A stretch of 64,000 bases of DNA from Verticiella alkaliphila. GTDB taxonomy: Bacteria; Pseudomonadota; Gammaproteobacteria; Burkholderiales; Burkholderiaceae_B. The translations under genes and the position numbers were made by a program. Below are positions 37,256-46,912 of the stretch, piece by piece. Position 1 is the stretch's first letter. Every line of letters begins with the position of its first letter. The stretch lies in NCBI RefSeq assembly GCF_018904615.1, contig NZ_JADCNH010000004.1, positions 159,661 to 223,660 of the forward strand, in the 5' to 3' direction. The notes under the pieces were generated by a model, which ran no database searches, was not told where the DNA came from, and saw nothing but the letters and a program-made list of their open reading frames with translations.

Positions 37256-38047
37256 TTAGCGCAGGTGATCGCTGAACCAGGCCAGCATGCGCGACCAGCC
37301 GTCGCGGGCGTCGGCCTCGCGGTAGCTCTCGCGGTAATCGGCCAGGAAGGCATGCGGCGCGTCGGGGTACACATGAAACACGGACGCCTGCGCGGCCGGG
37401 CTGCCCGTGGCCAGCGCGCTTTGCATGGCGCTCACCTGCGTCATGGGAATACCGGTGTCCTGCCCGCCGTAGAGCGCCAGCACGGGCGCCTTCATCTCGC
37501 CGGTCACATCGACCGGATGACGCGGGCGCTCGGCCGTGACGTCGCCTTGCAGGCGGCCATACCAGGCCACGCCGGCACGGATCGTGTCGCTATGCGCGCT
37601 GTAAAGCCAGGTGACGCGTCCGCCCCAGCAGAAGCCCGTGATGCCCACGCGCTTCAGATCGGCACCCTGCGTGCCGGCCCACGCCACGGTGGCGTCCAGA
37701 TCGGCCATGGCCTGCGCATCCGGCACGTGATTGACGATCTCCGCAAAGAGCGTGGGAATGTCGTGGTACTGGCTCGCGTCGCCCTGGCGGAAGTAGCACT
37801 GCGGGGCGATCGCCATGTAGCCCGCATGGGCCAGGCGGCGGCACACGTCCTGGATGTGGTCGTGCACGCCGAAGATTTCCTGCACCACCAGGATGAGCGG
37901 CGGGCTCGTCACCTGTAGCGGCTGGGCCACGTACACGGGCAGGTCCGCGCCGCTCACGGGCACGTTCACCCAGCCGGCGCGCAGGCCGTCCTCGTTCGTG
38001 TGGATGGTGGTGGCAACGGGGGCGCCAGCGGCGGGGGAATTGGCCAT
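37256..38047 (-). CDS. dienelactone hydrolase family protein
   Basis: 263 residues, alpha/beta hydrolase. The nucleophile elbow is GFCWGGR with Cys as nucleophile, as in dienelactone hydrolases. The catalytic Asp is in ALYGGQDTGIP and the His in YPDAPHAFLAD. LILVVQEIFGVHDHIQDVCRR is the typical early segment with the Glu that controls the cysteine. The natural substrate is unknown; such proteins are widespread outside chloroaromatic pathways. The ATG at 38047 begins the family region (frame open to 38137). It lies between polA and the APH-like kinase gene on the same strand. Confidence 0.9.
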   Translation of the reverse strand: MANSPAAGAPVATTIHTNEDGLRAGWVNVPVSGADLPVYVAQPLQVTSPPLILVVQEIFGVHDHIQDVCRRLAHAGYMAIAPQCYFRQGDASQYHDIPTLFAEIVNHVPDAQAMADLDATVAWAGTQGADLKRVGITGFCWGGRVTWLYSAHSDTIRAGVAWYGRLQGDVTAERPRHPVDVTGEMKAPVLALYGGQDTGIPMTQVSAMQSALATGSPAAQASVFHVYPDAPHAFLADYRESYREADARDGWSRMLAWFSDHLR

Positions 38048-38171
38048 GCACAGATCTCCGGGATGGCGTCGGCACCCCCCAGCGGCGGGGCCGACGCAAA
38101 GATGCATTATGCACGGGTGGTGGCGGGCTCGCGGCAACGCCGCCCCGCCTGCCCGTCCGCCTGGCGAAACC

Positions 38172-40940
38172 TCAGTGCGCCTCGCCCCAGTTCGCGCCCA
38201 CGCCCGTTTCGGCCACGAGCGGCACCCGCAGGGACGCCACGCCGCACATCAGCGCCGGCAGCCGCTCGCGCACCAACTCGACTTCGGCCTCGGGCACTTC
38301 GAGCACGAGTTCATCGTGGACCTGCATGACCTGGCGCGCCCCCAGGCGCTCGGCTTCCAGCCAATCCTGCACGGCCACCATGGCGAGCTTGATGAGATCG
38401 GCGGCCGTGCCCTGCATGGGCGCGTTGATGGCCGCACGCTCGGCGGCGGCGCGGCGCGGACCGCTGCCGCCCCGGATCTCCGGCAGCCACAGGCGTCGGC
38501 CGAACACGGTGGACACGAAGCCATCGTCCCGCGCGCGCTGCCGGGTCTCTTCCATGTACTGCGCCACGCCGGGATAGCGTGCGAAGTAGCGGTCGATGTA
38601 GAGCTGGGCGGCGTCGCGCGTGATGCCGAGGTTGGCCGCCAGCCCGAACGCGCTCATGCCGTACATGAGGCCGAAGTTGATAGCCTTGGCCGCGCGGCGC
38701 TGGTCGCTCGTGACAGCCTCCGGGGCCACGCCGAACACCTCGGCCGCCGTGGCCCGGTGCACGTCGTCGCCCTCGGCAAACGCCGCCTGCAGCTTGGCGT
38801 CATCGGCCACGTGGGCCATGACGCGCAGCTCGATCTGCGAGTAATCCGCCGACACGATGCGCGAGCCCGGCGCCGCGATGAAGGCCGCCCGCACGCGCCG
38901 GCCTTCGGCCGTGCGCACGGGGATGTTCTGCAGGTTCGGCTCGCTGGAGGCCAGCCGGCCGGTGATGACGGCGGCCTGCGCATACGACGTGTGCACGCGC
39001 CCGGTGGCCGGGTGGATCATGCGCGGCAGCTTGTCCGTGTAGGTGGACTTGAGCTTGGCCACGCCCCGGTATTCGAGCAGCACCTGCGGCAGCGGGTAAT
39101 CCTGCGCGAGCTTGGTCAGCACGTCCTCGTCCGTGGAGGGCGCGCCGCTGGCTGTCTTGCGCACCACCGGGATGCCCAGGCGCGTGAACAGGATCTCGCC
39201 CAGCTGCTTGGGCGAATTGAGGTTGAAGGGCTGGCCCGCGATGTCGTAGGCGCGTTGCTCCAGCGACAGCATCTGCTGGCCGAGCGCCTGGCTCTGCCGC
39301 GCGAGCTCGGCCGGATCGATGTCCACGCCGTTGCGCTCGATCACCGCCAGCACGGGCGACACGGCGATCTCCAGCGCATAGGTGGCCTTCAGGCCTTCGT
39401 CGGCTTCCACCTGCGGCAGCAGCACGTGGTGCAGTTGCAGGGTGAAGTCCGCATCCTCGCAGGCATACGGGCCGGCCTGATCGATGGCGACCTCATCGAA
39501 GCCGATCTGCTTGGCGCCCTTGCCGCACAGGGATTCGTAGGTGACACCCGTGCGACCCAGCCAACGCTGCGCGAGATCCTGCAGCGACACGCCGCGGTGG
39601 GACTCGAGCACGTAGGCCTGGAGCATGGTGTCGTGGGCCACGCCGCGCAGCGCGATGCCACTGTTGGCGAAGGCATGCGTGTCGAACTTGGCGTGATGCA
39701 GGAGCTTGGCGCGATTCGCGTCTTCGAGCCAAGGCTTCAGGCGGGCCAGCACCTCGTCCATCGGCAGCTGGGCCCCCGGGTCCAGATCCGGGTGGCGATG
39801 GGCGAGCGGGATGTACACGGCCTCACCCGGCGCCACGGCCATGGAGATGCCGACCAGACGGCACTGCATGGCCCCGAGCCCACCCGTGGTCTCGGTATCG
39901 AGCGCCACGAGCGGCGCCTCGGTGACGCGGGCCATCCAGGCGTCGAAGCCGTCCCAATCGGAGATCGTGCGGTAATCGAAGCTGTCGGACGCCGCCGCCG
40001 GGGCCACGGGCTGGCCGGCGGCCTCGTCGCGCGCCGCCGCAGCCACGCGCACGCGCGCGTCGCCCGTGGGGATGCGGTCCGGATCGCCGGACAGATCGCG
40101 CAGCCAGCTGCGAAAGCCGAAGCGCTCGTAGATCTCGGTCAGGGTGGCGTTGTCCTGCGGCTTTTGCGCGAGGGACGACAGATCCGGCACGTCGGCGCGC
40201 AGATCGCAGTCGGTCTTGACGGTGATGAGCTCGCGCGAAAGCCCGAAGCGCGGGATCGCTTCGCGCAGGTTGGCGCCGGCCACGCCCTTGATCTCGTCGG
40301 CATGCGCGATGACGTCTTCGATGCTGCCGTACTGCCCCAGCCACTTGGCGGCTGTCTTGGGGCCCACCTTCTCCACGCCGGGGATGTTGTCGACCGTGTC
40401 GCCCACCAGCATGAGGTAATCGATGATGCGCTCGGGCGGCACGCCGAATTTGGCGTTCACGCCGGCCACGTCCATCACGTCGCCAGACATGGTGTTGATG
40501 AGCGTGACGTCGTCGTTCACGAGCTGGGCAAGATCCTTGTCGCCCGTGGACACCACGGTACGGGCGCCGGCCGCGGTGGCCTGCACGGACAGCGTGCCGA
40601 TGACGTCGTCGGCTTCGACGCCGTCCACGACGAGCACGGGCCAGCCCAGGGCGCGAATCGCGCGGTGGATGGGCTCGATCTGCAAGGCGAGATCGTCGGG
40701 CATCGCGGCCCGGTTGGCCTTGTATTCAGGGTACAGTTCATCTCTGAACGTGGCGCCGCGGGCATCGAAGACGCACGCCATCCAGTCTGCCTTATGATCT
40801 TGCGCCAGCCGCCGCATCATGTTGATGACGCCGTACAGCGCACCGGTGGGTTCTCCAGCCGCGTTGCGCATGTCAGGCATGGCGTGATAGGCGCGGTACA
40901 GATAGCTGGAACCATCCACCAGCAACAGGGTCTTTTTCAT
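38172..40940 (-). CDS. polA: DNA polymerase I
   Basis: 922 residues. Domains: N-terminal 5'-3' exonuclease (LLLVDGSSYLYRAYHAMP, VDGVEADDVIGTLS, GDTVDNIPGVEKVGPKTAAKW), the 3'-5' exonuclease region (VALDTETTGG, with PYACEDADFTLQL) and polymerase domain with motif A SADYSQIELRVMAHV, the O-helix RRAAKAINFGLMYGMSAFG and motif C MQVHDELVLEVP. Proofreading residues appear present. It acts in Okazaki fragment maturation and repair. The start ATG at 40940 abuts the ATG of the divergent LOG gene with no base between (CATATG). Confidence 0.97.
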   Translation of the reverse strand: MKKTLLLVDGSSYLYRAYHAMPDMRNAAGEPTGALYGVINMMRRLAQDHKADWMACVFDARGATFRDELYPEYKANRAAMPDDLALQIEPIHRAIRALGWPVLVVDGVEADDVIGTLSVQATAAGARTVVSTGDKDLAQLVNDDVTLINTMSGDVMDVAGVNAKFGVPPERIIDYLMLVGDTVDNIPGVEKVGPKTAAKWLGQYGSIEDVIAHADEIKGVAGANLREAIPRFGLSRELITVKTDCDLRADVPDLSSLAQKPQDNATLTEIYERFGFRSWLRDLSGDPDRIPTGDARVRVAAAARDEAAGQPVAPAAASDSFDYRTISDWDGFDAWMARVTEAPLVALDTETTGGLGAMQCRLVGISMAVAPGEAVYIPLAHRHPDLDPGAQLPMDEVLARLKPWLEDANRAKLLHHAKFDTHAFANSGIALRGVAHDTMLQAYVLESHRGVSLQDLAQRWLGRTGVTYESLCGKGAKQIGFDEVAIDQAGPYACEDADFTLQLHHVLLPQVEADEGLKATYALEIAVSPVLAVIERNGVDIDPAELARQSQALGQQMLSLEQRAYDIAGQPFNLNSPKQLGEILFTRLGIPVVRKTASGAPSTDEDVLTKLAQDYPLPQVLLEYRGVAKLKSTYTDKLPRMIHPATGRVHTSYAQAAVITGRLASSEPNLQNIPVRTAEGRRVRAAFIAAPGSRIVSADYSQIELRVMAHVADDAKLQAAFAEGDDVHRATAAEVFGVAPEAVTSDQRRAAKAINFGLMYGMSAFGLAANLGITRDAAQLYIDRYFARYPGVAQYMEETRQRARDDGFVSTVFGRRLWLPEIRGGSGPRRAAAERAAINAPMQGTAADLIKLAMVAVQDWLEAERLGARQVMQVHDELVLEVPEAEVELVRERLPALMCGVASLRVPLVAETGVGANWGEAH

Positions 40941-41783
40941 ATGGAAACACTTCAGCAAACGGATTCGGGCGGTGACCAGCCCGCGGGCGCGGCAACGGGA
41001 GCGCAGGCTGCGCATACCCCGCGCGACGCAGGGCGGCAGCAGCGCATCGATACGAAGAACACGCTGCGCGTGCCGGGCCTGAGAGACATCGTCGACGAGG
41101 ATCGGGCCAATGCCGTGAAGGCCCGCGAGTCGTGGCACTTGCTGGGGATTATGTCAGAGTTCTTCGAGGCCTCTGAAAAGCTCGCCCAGGTGCGCCCGGC
41201 TGTCAGCCTTTTCGGCAGCGCGCGCATCAAGCCGGGCACGCCGTATTACGAAAAGACCGAAACCATTGGCCGCTTGCTGTCCGAAGCCGGCTTCTCGGTG
41301 ATCTCCGGTGGCGGCCCGGGCTTGATGGAAGCCTGCAACAAGGGCGCGCATGCGGGCCCGAGCCCGAGCGTCGGCCTGAACATCGAGATCCCGCACGAGC
41401 AATCCGGCAATCCGTACCAGAACATCAGCCTCTACTTCCGGCACTTCTTTCCGCGCAAGGTCGCGTTCATGAAGTTCACGTCGGCATATGTGGTGATGCC
41501 GGGCGGCTTCGGCACGCTCGACGAGCTCTTCGAGGCCTTGACGCTCATCCAGACCGGCAAGAGCCGCAAGATGCCGATCATCCTCGTGGGCAGCGACTAC
41601 TGGCGCGGCCTGCTCGACTGGATCCGCGAGCAACTGCAGACCGCGCGCCTCATCAATCCGGACGACATCAACCTGATGCAGGTGATCGACGATCCGCAGC
41701 AGGTGGTCGACGCGATCTTCGACTTCTACCAGCACGACGGCTTTGCCCAGAACGCTCAGGACACGCAACTCGTGTCGCTGTAA
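40941..41783 (+). CDS. LOG-family protein (TIGR00730-like)
   Basis: 280 residues from ATG 40941. The core is a LOG/lysine-decarboxylase-like Rossmann fold: [37 protein letters not shown], and the motif [19 protein letters not shown]. Proteins with PGGxGTxxE hydrolyse nucleotide 5'-monophosphates or cytokinin ribotides. The first ~70 residues are a poorly conserved extension, so a later start such as ATG 41153 cannot be excluded. An AGGG ten bases before 40941, inside polA, could serve as ribosome site. It leads a plus-strand run with thrB and the BPSS1780-type gene. Confidence 0.88.
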   Translation: METLQQTDSGGDQPAGAATGAQAAHTPRDAGRQQRIDTKNTLRVPGLRDIVDEDRANAVKARESWHLLGIMSEFFEASEKLAQVRPAVSLFGSARIKPGTPYYEKTETIGRLLSEAGFSVISGGGPGLMEACNKGAHAGPSPSVGLNIEIPHEQSGNPYQNISLYFRHFFPRKVAFMKFTSAYVVMPGGFGTLDELFEALTLIQTGKSRKMPIILVGSDYWRGLLDWIREQLQTARLINPDDINLMQVIDDPQQVVDAIFDFYQHDGFAQNAQDTQLVSL

Positions 41784-41796
41784 CCCTACCGACCCC

Positions 41797-42774
41797 ATGG
41801 CCGTTTTCACTTCTGTTTCCCTCGACGACGCACGCGCGCTGCTCACCCGCTATGACCTGGGCGAGTTCGTCTCGCTGCGCGGCATCACCGCGGGCATCGA
41901 GAACACCAACTATTTCCTGAACACGACGCGCGGCGAGTACGTGCTCACGCTGTTCGAGAAACTCTCGATGGCGCAGCTGCCGTTCTACATCGAGCTGATG
42001 CATCACCTGGCCGCCAAGGGCGTGGCGGTGCCCTCGCCGCAATCGCTGCGCGCGGGCGGGCGCATCACCGAACTGCACGGCAAGCCCACGGCCATCGTCT
42101 CGCGTCTGGCAGGCGGCTACGAGCCCGCGCCGGGCGCGGCGCACTGCCGCATCGCTGCACGCACGCAGGCCCGCACTCACCTCGGGGCGCGCGACTTCCC
42201 GATGGCGCAGCCCAACCTGCGCGGCCTTGCCTGGTGGCAGGAGACGGCGCCGCAGGTGATGCCGTTCCTCACGGACGCCCAGGCCACGCTGCTCACGGAC
42301 GAGATCGCCGCGCAGATCGCCTTCGCACAAAGCGCGGATTATGCCGAGCTGGAGCGGGGCCCCGCCCACTGTGATCTCTTCCGGGACAACGTGCTCTTTG
42401 CCGGCACCTCGGAAGATCCGGTGATGGGTGGCGTCATCGACTTCTACTTTGCAGGCTGTGACGCGTGGCTTTTCGACGTGGCCGTGGCCGTGAACGACTG
42501 GTGCATCGTGCGCGAGACCGGCGTGCTCGTGCCTGAGCTTGCCCAGGCCTGGCTCGAGGCCTACGGTGCCGAACGCGCCTACACCGAGGCCGAGCATCGC
42601 GCCTGGCCGATGATGTTGCGCGCCGCGGCCCTGCGCTTCTGGATCTCGCGCCTGTACGACTTCTATCGCCCGCGTGAAGCCGAGACGCTCAAGCCGCACG
42701 ATCCCACGCACTTCGAGCGCATCCTGCGCCTGCGCCGCGAGGCGCCCGGGATCACGCTCGCCGGCCAATACTGA
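41797..42774 (+). CDS. thrB: homoserine kinase
   Basis: 325 residues. This is the APH-like ThrB (ThrB2 type) of many proteobacteria, phosphorylating homoserine in threonine synthesis. Motifs: [30 protein letters not shown] (ATP-site Glu/Lys region), the catalytic loop [17 protein letters not shown] and metal motif [19 protein letters not shown]. The start is ATG 41797, 13 bases after the LOG gene stop. The stretch [19 protein letters not shown] looks a little unlike relatives and may hide compensating base errors, but the frame remains open throughout. Confidence 0.93.
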   Translation: MAVFTSVSLDDARALLTRYDLGEFVSLRGITAGIENTNYFLNTTRGEYVLTLFEKLSMAQLPFYIELMHHLAAKGVAVPSPQSLRAGGRITELHGKPTAIVSRLAGGYEPAPGAAHCRIAARTQARTHLGARDFPMAQPNLRGLAWWQETAPQVMPFLTDAQATLLTDEIAAQIAFAQSADYAELERGPAHCDLFRDNVLFAGTSEDPVMGGVIDFYFAGCDAWLFDVAVAVNDWCIVRETGVLVPELAQAWLEAYGAERAYTEAEHRAWPMMLRAAALRFWISRLYDFYRPREAETLKPHDPTHFERILRLRREAPGITLAGQY

Positions 42775-42783
42775 GGAGGCGGC

Positions 42784-43587
42784 ATGCAGGCTTTGTCGCT
42801 CTCACCCCTGGCGGGTGTGCAGTGGGTGCGTGATGGCTACGCGCTCTTTCGCCGCCAACCCGTGCCGATGTTCTCGTGGGCGCTGATGATCGGGCTGCTC
42901 GTGCTGGTGGCGAGCATGCTCGTGCCGGTCGGCCCTGTGCTCTTCATCATCGTCATGCCCACGATCACCGTGGTCACCCTGCAATCCTGCCGGCTGATCG
43001 AGGTGGGCCAGACCGTGCAGCCCTGGCGCGTGGTGGGCGACGTGCGCCGCTCGGGCAAGATGCGCATGCTGTTGCTCGCGGGCGGCGTCTACGTGTCGGC
43101 CGTGTTCGGCGCGGGCGTGCTGGCGTTCCTGCCCTTCATGGGCGGGATTGCCGAGGTCGTGCGCGGCATCGACCCCGATGCGGGCATGGCGGGCCTCGCC
43201 GCGCTCTCGCAGGCCATGCAGGCGCCGCTTATCCTCTTCGGCATCTTCTATCTGATCATTGCCGCCCTCTTCTGGCATGCGCCGGCCCTCATCGCCTGGC
43301 ATGACATGGGGCTGAAGAAAGCCTTGTTCTTCTCGGGCATCGCCTGCTGGCGCAACAAGGGCGCCTTCGTCCTCTACGGGCTCGTGTGGGCCGCCGCGCT
43401 ACTCGTGCTGGAAGTGATCTCGATGGGCTTACAGGTCATCGGCCTGTCGCCGCAGTTTGCGGGCTTCGTACAGATGCCGTTGAACTTCGCTTTCGCTGCC
43501 GTGCTGTACTGCAGCTTCTACTCCACTTACACCACGGTGTTCCAGGATCGCTCGCCCGAGGCGCCCGCCCCGGTCAGTCCTGAATGA
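42784..43587 (+). CDS. BPSS1780-family membrane protein
   Basis: 267 residues with about six membrane segments (ALMIGLLVLVASMLVPVGPV, FIIVMPTITVVTL, VYVSAVFGAGVLAFLPFM, LFGIFYLIIAALFW and others). VSLSPLAGVQWVRDGYALF-type N-termini and PALIAWHDMGLKKALFFS mark the BPSS1780 family, conserved in Burkholderiales and of unknown function. Start ATG 42784 with GAGGAGG just upstream, nine bases after the thrB stop, so it is in the same operon. Its last 14 bases overlap the 3' end of the convergent GntR-type gene. Confidence 0.9.
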   Translation: MQALSLSPLAGVQWVRDGYALFRRQPVPMFSWALMIGLLVLVASMLVPVGPVLFIIVMPTITVVTLQSCRLIEVGQTVQPWRVVGDVRRSGKMRMLLLAGGVYVSAVFGAGVLAFLPFMGGIAEVVRGIDPDAGMAGLAALSQAMQAPLILFGIFYLIIAALFWHAPALIAWHDMGLKKALFFSGIACWRNKGAFVLYGLVWAAALLVLEVISMGLQVIGLSPQFAGFVQMPLNFAFAAVLYCSFYSTYTTVFQDRSPEAPAPVSPE

Positions 43588-44275
43588 CGTAGTCGGGATA
43601 GCGCAGGCTGATCTCCTCGGCCTGCGCAAGCGTGCCAGACAGATGCTCGCGCAGCCGCGCCTGCGCGGCGGCCGGGTCCCCTGCGGCGATGGCCGCAAGC
43701 ACGGCCTGGTGATCTTTCAGGATGCGCTGGGCCTTGCCGGCTTCCGGCACGTGCAACCGGCGCAACCGATCCACGTGGCCGCTCGTGCGCTGCTGCAGTT
43801 GCCAGAGCGATTCCACCCCGGCCGCCACGTGCATCGCGTGATGAAACGCCCGATCCGCCGCGACGAAGGCGGAAAAGTCCTCGCGTGCCAGCTCCCTGGC
43901 TTGTTGATCGATGTGGCCCTGCAAGCGTGCGAGCAGGTCTGCGTCGGGCGCGCTGGCCAGCAGATACACCACCTCCAGCTCCAGTGAGCGGCGCAGGAAG
44001 TGCGCCTGGCGTGCCGACGCCAGACTGATCCGGCTCACCAGGGTGGCGTGCTGCGGGAAGACGTCGACCAGCCCCTCTTCTTCCAGTCGCATCAGCGCAT
44101 CGCGAATGGGGGTCTGGCTGAGCCCGAAGCGCTCGGCCAGTTCGTTGCGCGGCAGCACCGTGCCTGGCGGCAGCGCGAGACCGACGATGAGTTCGCGCAA
44201 GGTGTCGAAGACTTGCGGTGCGGCGTGCCGCGCCCGGTCCAGGCGCAGCGGGGGAATGACGTCTTGAATACGCAT
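43574..44275 (-). CDS. GntR-family regulator, FadR/FCD subgroup
   Basis: 233 residues. N-terminal winged helix: LRELIVGLALPPGTVLPRNELAERFGLSQTPIRDALMRLEE spans the GntR signature. The C-terminal FCD all-helical domain contains FVAADRAFHHAMHVAAG, with the metal/effector His residues, and DHQAVLAAIAAGDP. Such regulators bind sugar acids or carboxylates and usually repress. It is divergent from a dehydratase-RraA-Bug operon, with a perfect AT-rich palindrome in the 95-base gap, so it is the likely repressor of both directions. Confidence 0.93.
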   Translation of the reverse strand: MRIQDVIPPLRLDRARHAAPQVFDTLRELIVGLALPPGTVLPRNELAERFGLSQTPIRDALMRLEEEGLVDVFPQHATLVSRISLASARQAHFLRRSLELEVVYLLASAPDADLLARLQGHIDQQARELAREDFSAFVAADRAFHHAMHVAAGVESLWQLQQRTSGHVDRLRRLHVPEAGKAQRILKDHQAVLAAIAAGDPAAAQARLREHLSGTLAQAEEISLRYPDYVIQD

Positions 44276-44318
44276 GACAAGCTCGGTGAACTGGGCGCGA
44301 TTGTACCGATCTGCCGTT

Positions 44319-44340
44319 TTGACATACTAATATATTAGTG
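44319..44340 (+). promoter_or_regulatory. -35 element and GntR-type operator before the dehydratase operon
   Basis: TTGACA at 44319-44324 is followed by ACTAATATATTAGT at 44326-44339, a perfect 14-bp palindrome in otherwise GC-rich DNA. The operator would cover the promoter spacer. A weak -10 (TTCAAT, 44342-44347) fits a 17-base spacing. FadR-type GntR sites often have this AT-rich symmetric form. Confidence 0.72.
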
Positions 44341-44370
44341 TTTCAATGCCGCATCACGAGGAGACAAGGG

Positions 44371-46101
44371 ATGCCAAGATCACCCCAGGAATTGCGCAGC
44401 CGGCGCTGGTTTGCCGATGACGATCTGCGCTCGTTCGGCCATCGCTCGCGCATGATGCAGATGGGTTACGGGCCGGAAGACTGGGTCGACAAGCCCGTCA
44501 TCGCCATCATCAACACGTGGTCGGACCTGAACTCCTGTCACGCGCACTTTCGCCAGCGCGCCGAGGAGGTCAAGCGCGGCGTGCTCCAGGCAGGCGGCTT
44601 TCCCGTCGAGCTGCCGGCGATGTCGCTGTCCGAGTCGCTCGTCAAGCCCACGACCATGCTGTATCGCAACCTGCTCGCCATCGAGACCGAGGAGCTGCTG
44701 CGCAGCCACCCGATCGATGGCGCCGTGCTGCTGGGCGGCTGCGACAAGACCACGCCGGGGCTGCTCATGGGTGCCATCAGCGCCGGCCTGCCCTGCATCT
44801 TCGTGCCCGCAGGCCCGATGCTGCGGGGCAACTTCAATGGCCAGGTGCTGGGCTCGGGCTCGGACGCCTGGAAACTCTGGGACGAGCGACGCGCCGGGAA
44901 CCTGACCGAGACCCAATGGCTCGGCGTGCAGGGCGGCATTGCGCGCAGCCATGGCACGTGCATGACCATGGGCACGGCAGCGACCATGACCGCGCTCGCC
45001 GAAGCGATCGGCATGACGCTGCCCGGGGCCTCCTCGATTCCGGCACCGGATGCCAACCATCCCCGCATGGCGACGGCCAGCGGCCGGCGTGCCGTGGAAA
45101 TGGTCTGGGAAGACCTGACGCCGGCGCGCGTGCTCTCGCCGGCTTCGTTCCAGAATGCGATCCGCGTGGCGATGGCGGTGGGCTGTTCCACCAATGCCAT
45201 CATCCATCTGGTGGCCATGTCGCGCCGCGCGGGGTGCCCGGTCACGCTCGACGACTTCGATGCGGCGAGCCGCCACACGCCCGTCATCGCCAACATCCGC
45301 CCGAGCGGCGAGAAGTACCTGATGGAGGACTTCTACTACGCGGGCGGCCTGCCGGCGCTCATGAATCGCCTCGCGCCGCACCTGGACCTCACCACGGCGA
45401 CCGTGTCAGGACGCACGCTGGGCGAGACACTCGACGGCGCGCAGGTGCATGACGACGACGTCATCCGGCCGCTGGACAACCCCTTGTACGCCGAAGGGGC
45501 GCTAGCCGTGCTGCGTGGCAATCTCGCGCCGGACGGCTGCGTCATCAAGCCCAGCGCCTGCGCCCCGCAGTATCTGCAACACACGGGGCCCGCGCTGGTG
45601 TTCGACGACTACGCCAGCATGAAGGCGGCCGTGGACGACGAGGACCTGGACGTCACCGCCGACCACATCCTCGTGCTGCGCAATGCGGGGCCGCTGGGCG
45701 GGCCTGGCATGCCCGAGTGGGGCATGCTGCCCATCCCCACCAAGCTCGTGCGACAAGGCGTGCGCGACATGCTGCGTCTGTCGGATGCGCGCATGAGCGG
45801 CACGAGCTACGGCGCCTGCATCCTGCACGCCGCGCCCGAAGCCTACGTCGGCGGGCCGCTCGCGCTCGTGCGCACCGGCGATCTCATCACCGTGGACGTG
45901 CCCGCACGCCGCATCCACCTGGAAGTGGACGACGAGGAACTCGCGCGCCGCCGTGCCGCCTGGACGCCGCCGCCGCCGCGCTTCTCGCGCGGTTACGGCT
46001 GGATGGTGGGCCGCCACATCCTGCAGGCCAACGACGGCTGCGATCTGGATTTCCTGGAAACCACGTTCGGTGCGCCCACGGGCGAGCCCGACATCTACTG
46101 A
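44371..46101 (+). CDS. IlvD/Edd-family sugar-acid dehydratase
   Basis: 576 residues. Members dehydrate dihydroxy acids or sugar acids using an Fe-S cluster. Cluster cysteines are visible in SDLNSCHAHF, GGCDKTTPG (with the Lys that becomes carbamylated) and SHGTCMTMGTA. GCSTNAIIHLVAMSRRAG and the C-terminal SDARMSGTSYGACILHAAPEA are also typical. The style is nearest L-arabinonate/D-xylonate type dehydratases rather than IlvD of valine synthesis. Start ATG 44371 has GAGGAG upstream. It is first in the operon with an RraA-like aldolase and a Bug binding protein, suggesting sugar-acid catabolism. Confidence 0.92.
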   Translation: MPRSPQELRSRRWFADDDLRSFGHRSRMMQMGYGPEDWVDKPVIAIINTWSDLNSCHAHFRQRAEEVKRGVLQAGGFPVELPAMSLSESLVKPTTMLYRNLLAIETEELLRSHPIDGAVLLGGCDKTTPGLLMGAISAGLPCIFVPAGPMLRGNFNGQVLGSGSDAWKLWDERRAGNLTETQWLGVQGGIARSHGTCMTMGTAATMTALAEAIGMTLPGASSIPAPDANHPRMATASGRRAVEMVWEDLTPARVLSPASFQNAIRVAMAVGCSTNAIIHLVAMSRRAGCPVTLDDFDAASRHTPVIANIRPSGEKYLMEDFYYAGGLPALMNRLAPHLDLTTATVSGRTLGETLDGAQVHDDDVIRPLDNPLYAEGALAVLRGNLAPDGCVIKPSACAPQYLQHTGPALVFDDYASMKAAVDDEDLDVTADHILVLRNAGPLGGPGMPEWGMLPIPTKLVRQGVRDMLRLSDARMSGTSYGACILHAAPEAYVGGPLALVRTGDLITVDVPARRIHLEVDDEELARRRAAWTPPPPRFSRGYGWMVGRHILQANDGCDLDFLETTFGAPTGEPDIY

Positions 46102-46118
46102 TGCCCTGCGAGACGCCC

Positions 46119-46847
46119 ATGTCCGATACCCCGACGCTGTCTGCCGCCACCCGTGCCAAGCTTGCCACGGTGAGCACAGCCACCTTGTGCACCGCGCTCT
46201 TCAAGCGCGGCCTGCGCAATCAGTGCCTGCAAGACGTCCACCCCCTGCAGCCGGGCCTGCCCACCATGGTGGGCGAAGCCTTCACGCTGCGCTACATCCC
46301 GGCGCGTGAAGATCTGAACACGATCCAGGTCTTCGAGAACCGCGCGCACCCGCAGCGCGCCGCGATCGAGACCTGCCCCGAAGGCGCGGTGCTCGTCATC
46401 GACAGCCGCAAGGATGCCCGCGCGGCCTCTGCGGGCGGCATCCTCATCACGCGCCTCATGCAGCGTGGCGCTGCGGGCATCGTCACCGATGGCGGCTTTC
46501 GCGATTCGGCCGACATCGCCCAGTTGCCCTTCCCCGCCTATCACCAGCGCCCCTCGGCGCCCACCAACCTCACCCTGCACCAGGCCATCGACATCAACGT
46601 GCCGATCGGCTGCGGCGACGTGGCGGTGTTCCCGGGCGACGTGATCGTGGGCGACGCCGAAGCCGTGGTCGTCATTCCGGCCCACTTGGCAGACGCCATC
46701 GCCGACGAAGCCGTGCAGATGACGGCGTTCGAGGACTTCGTGATGGAACAGGTGTCGGCCGGGCGCTCCATCCTGGGCCTATACCCGCCCACGGACGAAC
46801 AATCCCGCACGGATTTCGCCGCCTGGCAGCGCGAACGCGGGCGCTGA
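46119..46847 (+). CDS. RraA-like protein (HMG/CHA aldolase family)
   Basis: 242 residues. The RraA fold is shared by regulators of RNase E and by class II aldolases/oxaloacetate decarboxylases. GIVTDGGFRDSADIAQLPFP contains the Arg-Asp pair that binds metal and substrate in the aldolase group, and PIGCGDVAVFPGDVIVGDAEAV is the conserved C-terminal half. In this setting an aldolase or decarboxylase acting on the dehydratase product is more likely than RNase control. ATG 46101 overlaps the dehydratase stop (TGATG) and could be the true start; 46119 is chosen as the more family-like. Confidence 0.88.
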   Translation: MSDTPTLSAATRAKLATVSTATLCTALFKRGLRNQCLQDVHPLQPGLPTMVGEAFTLRYIPAREDLNTIQVFENRAHPQRAAIETCPEGAVLVIDSRKDARAASAGGILITRLMQRGAAGIVTDGGFRDSADIAQLPFPAYHQRPSAPTNLTLHQAIDINVPIGCGDVAVFPGDVIVGDAEAVVVIPAHLADAIADEAVQMTAFEDFVMEQVSAGRSILGLYPPTDEQSRTDFAAWQRERGR

Positions 46848-46912
46848 GCCCCTCGGGCGGCCGCTCAGGCCGCCCTCCTTTGCAGCACAGACCATAACAA
46901 TCAGGAGACACC

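Noticed and set aside
41797..42774. Possible fifth frameshift within thrB (near 42140-42180)
   Set aside because: The stretch looks slightly atypical, but the frame is open throughout and both flanks match ThrB, so no break can be supported.
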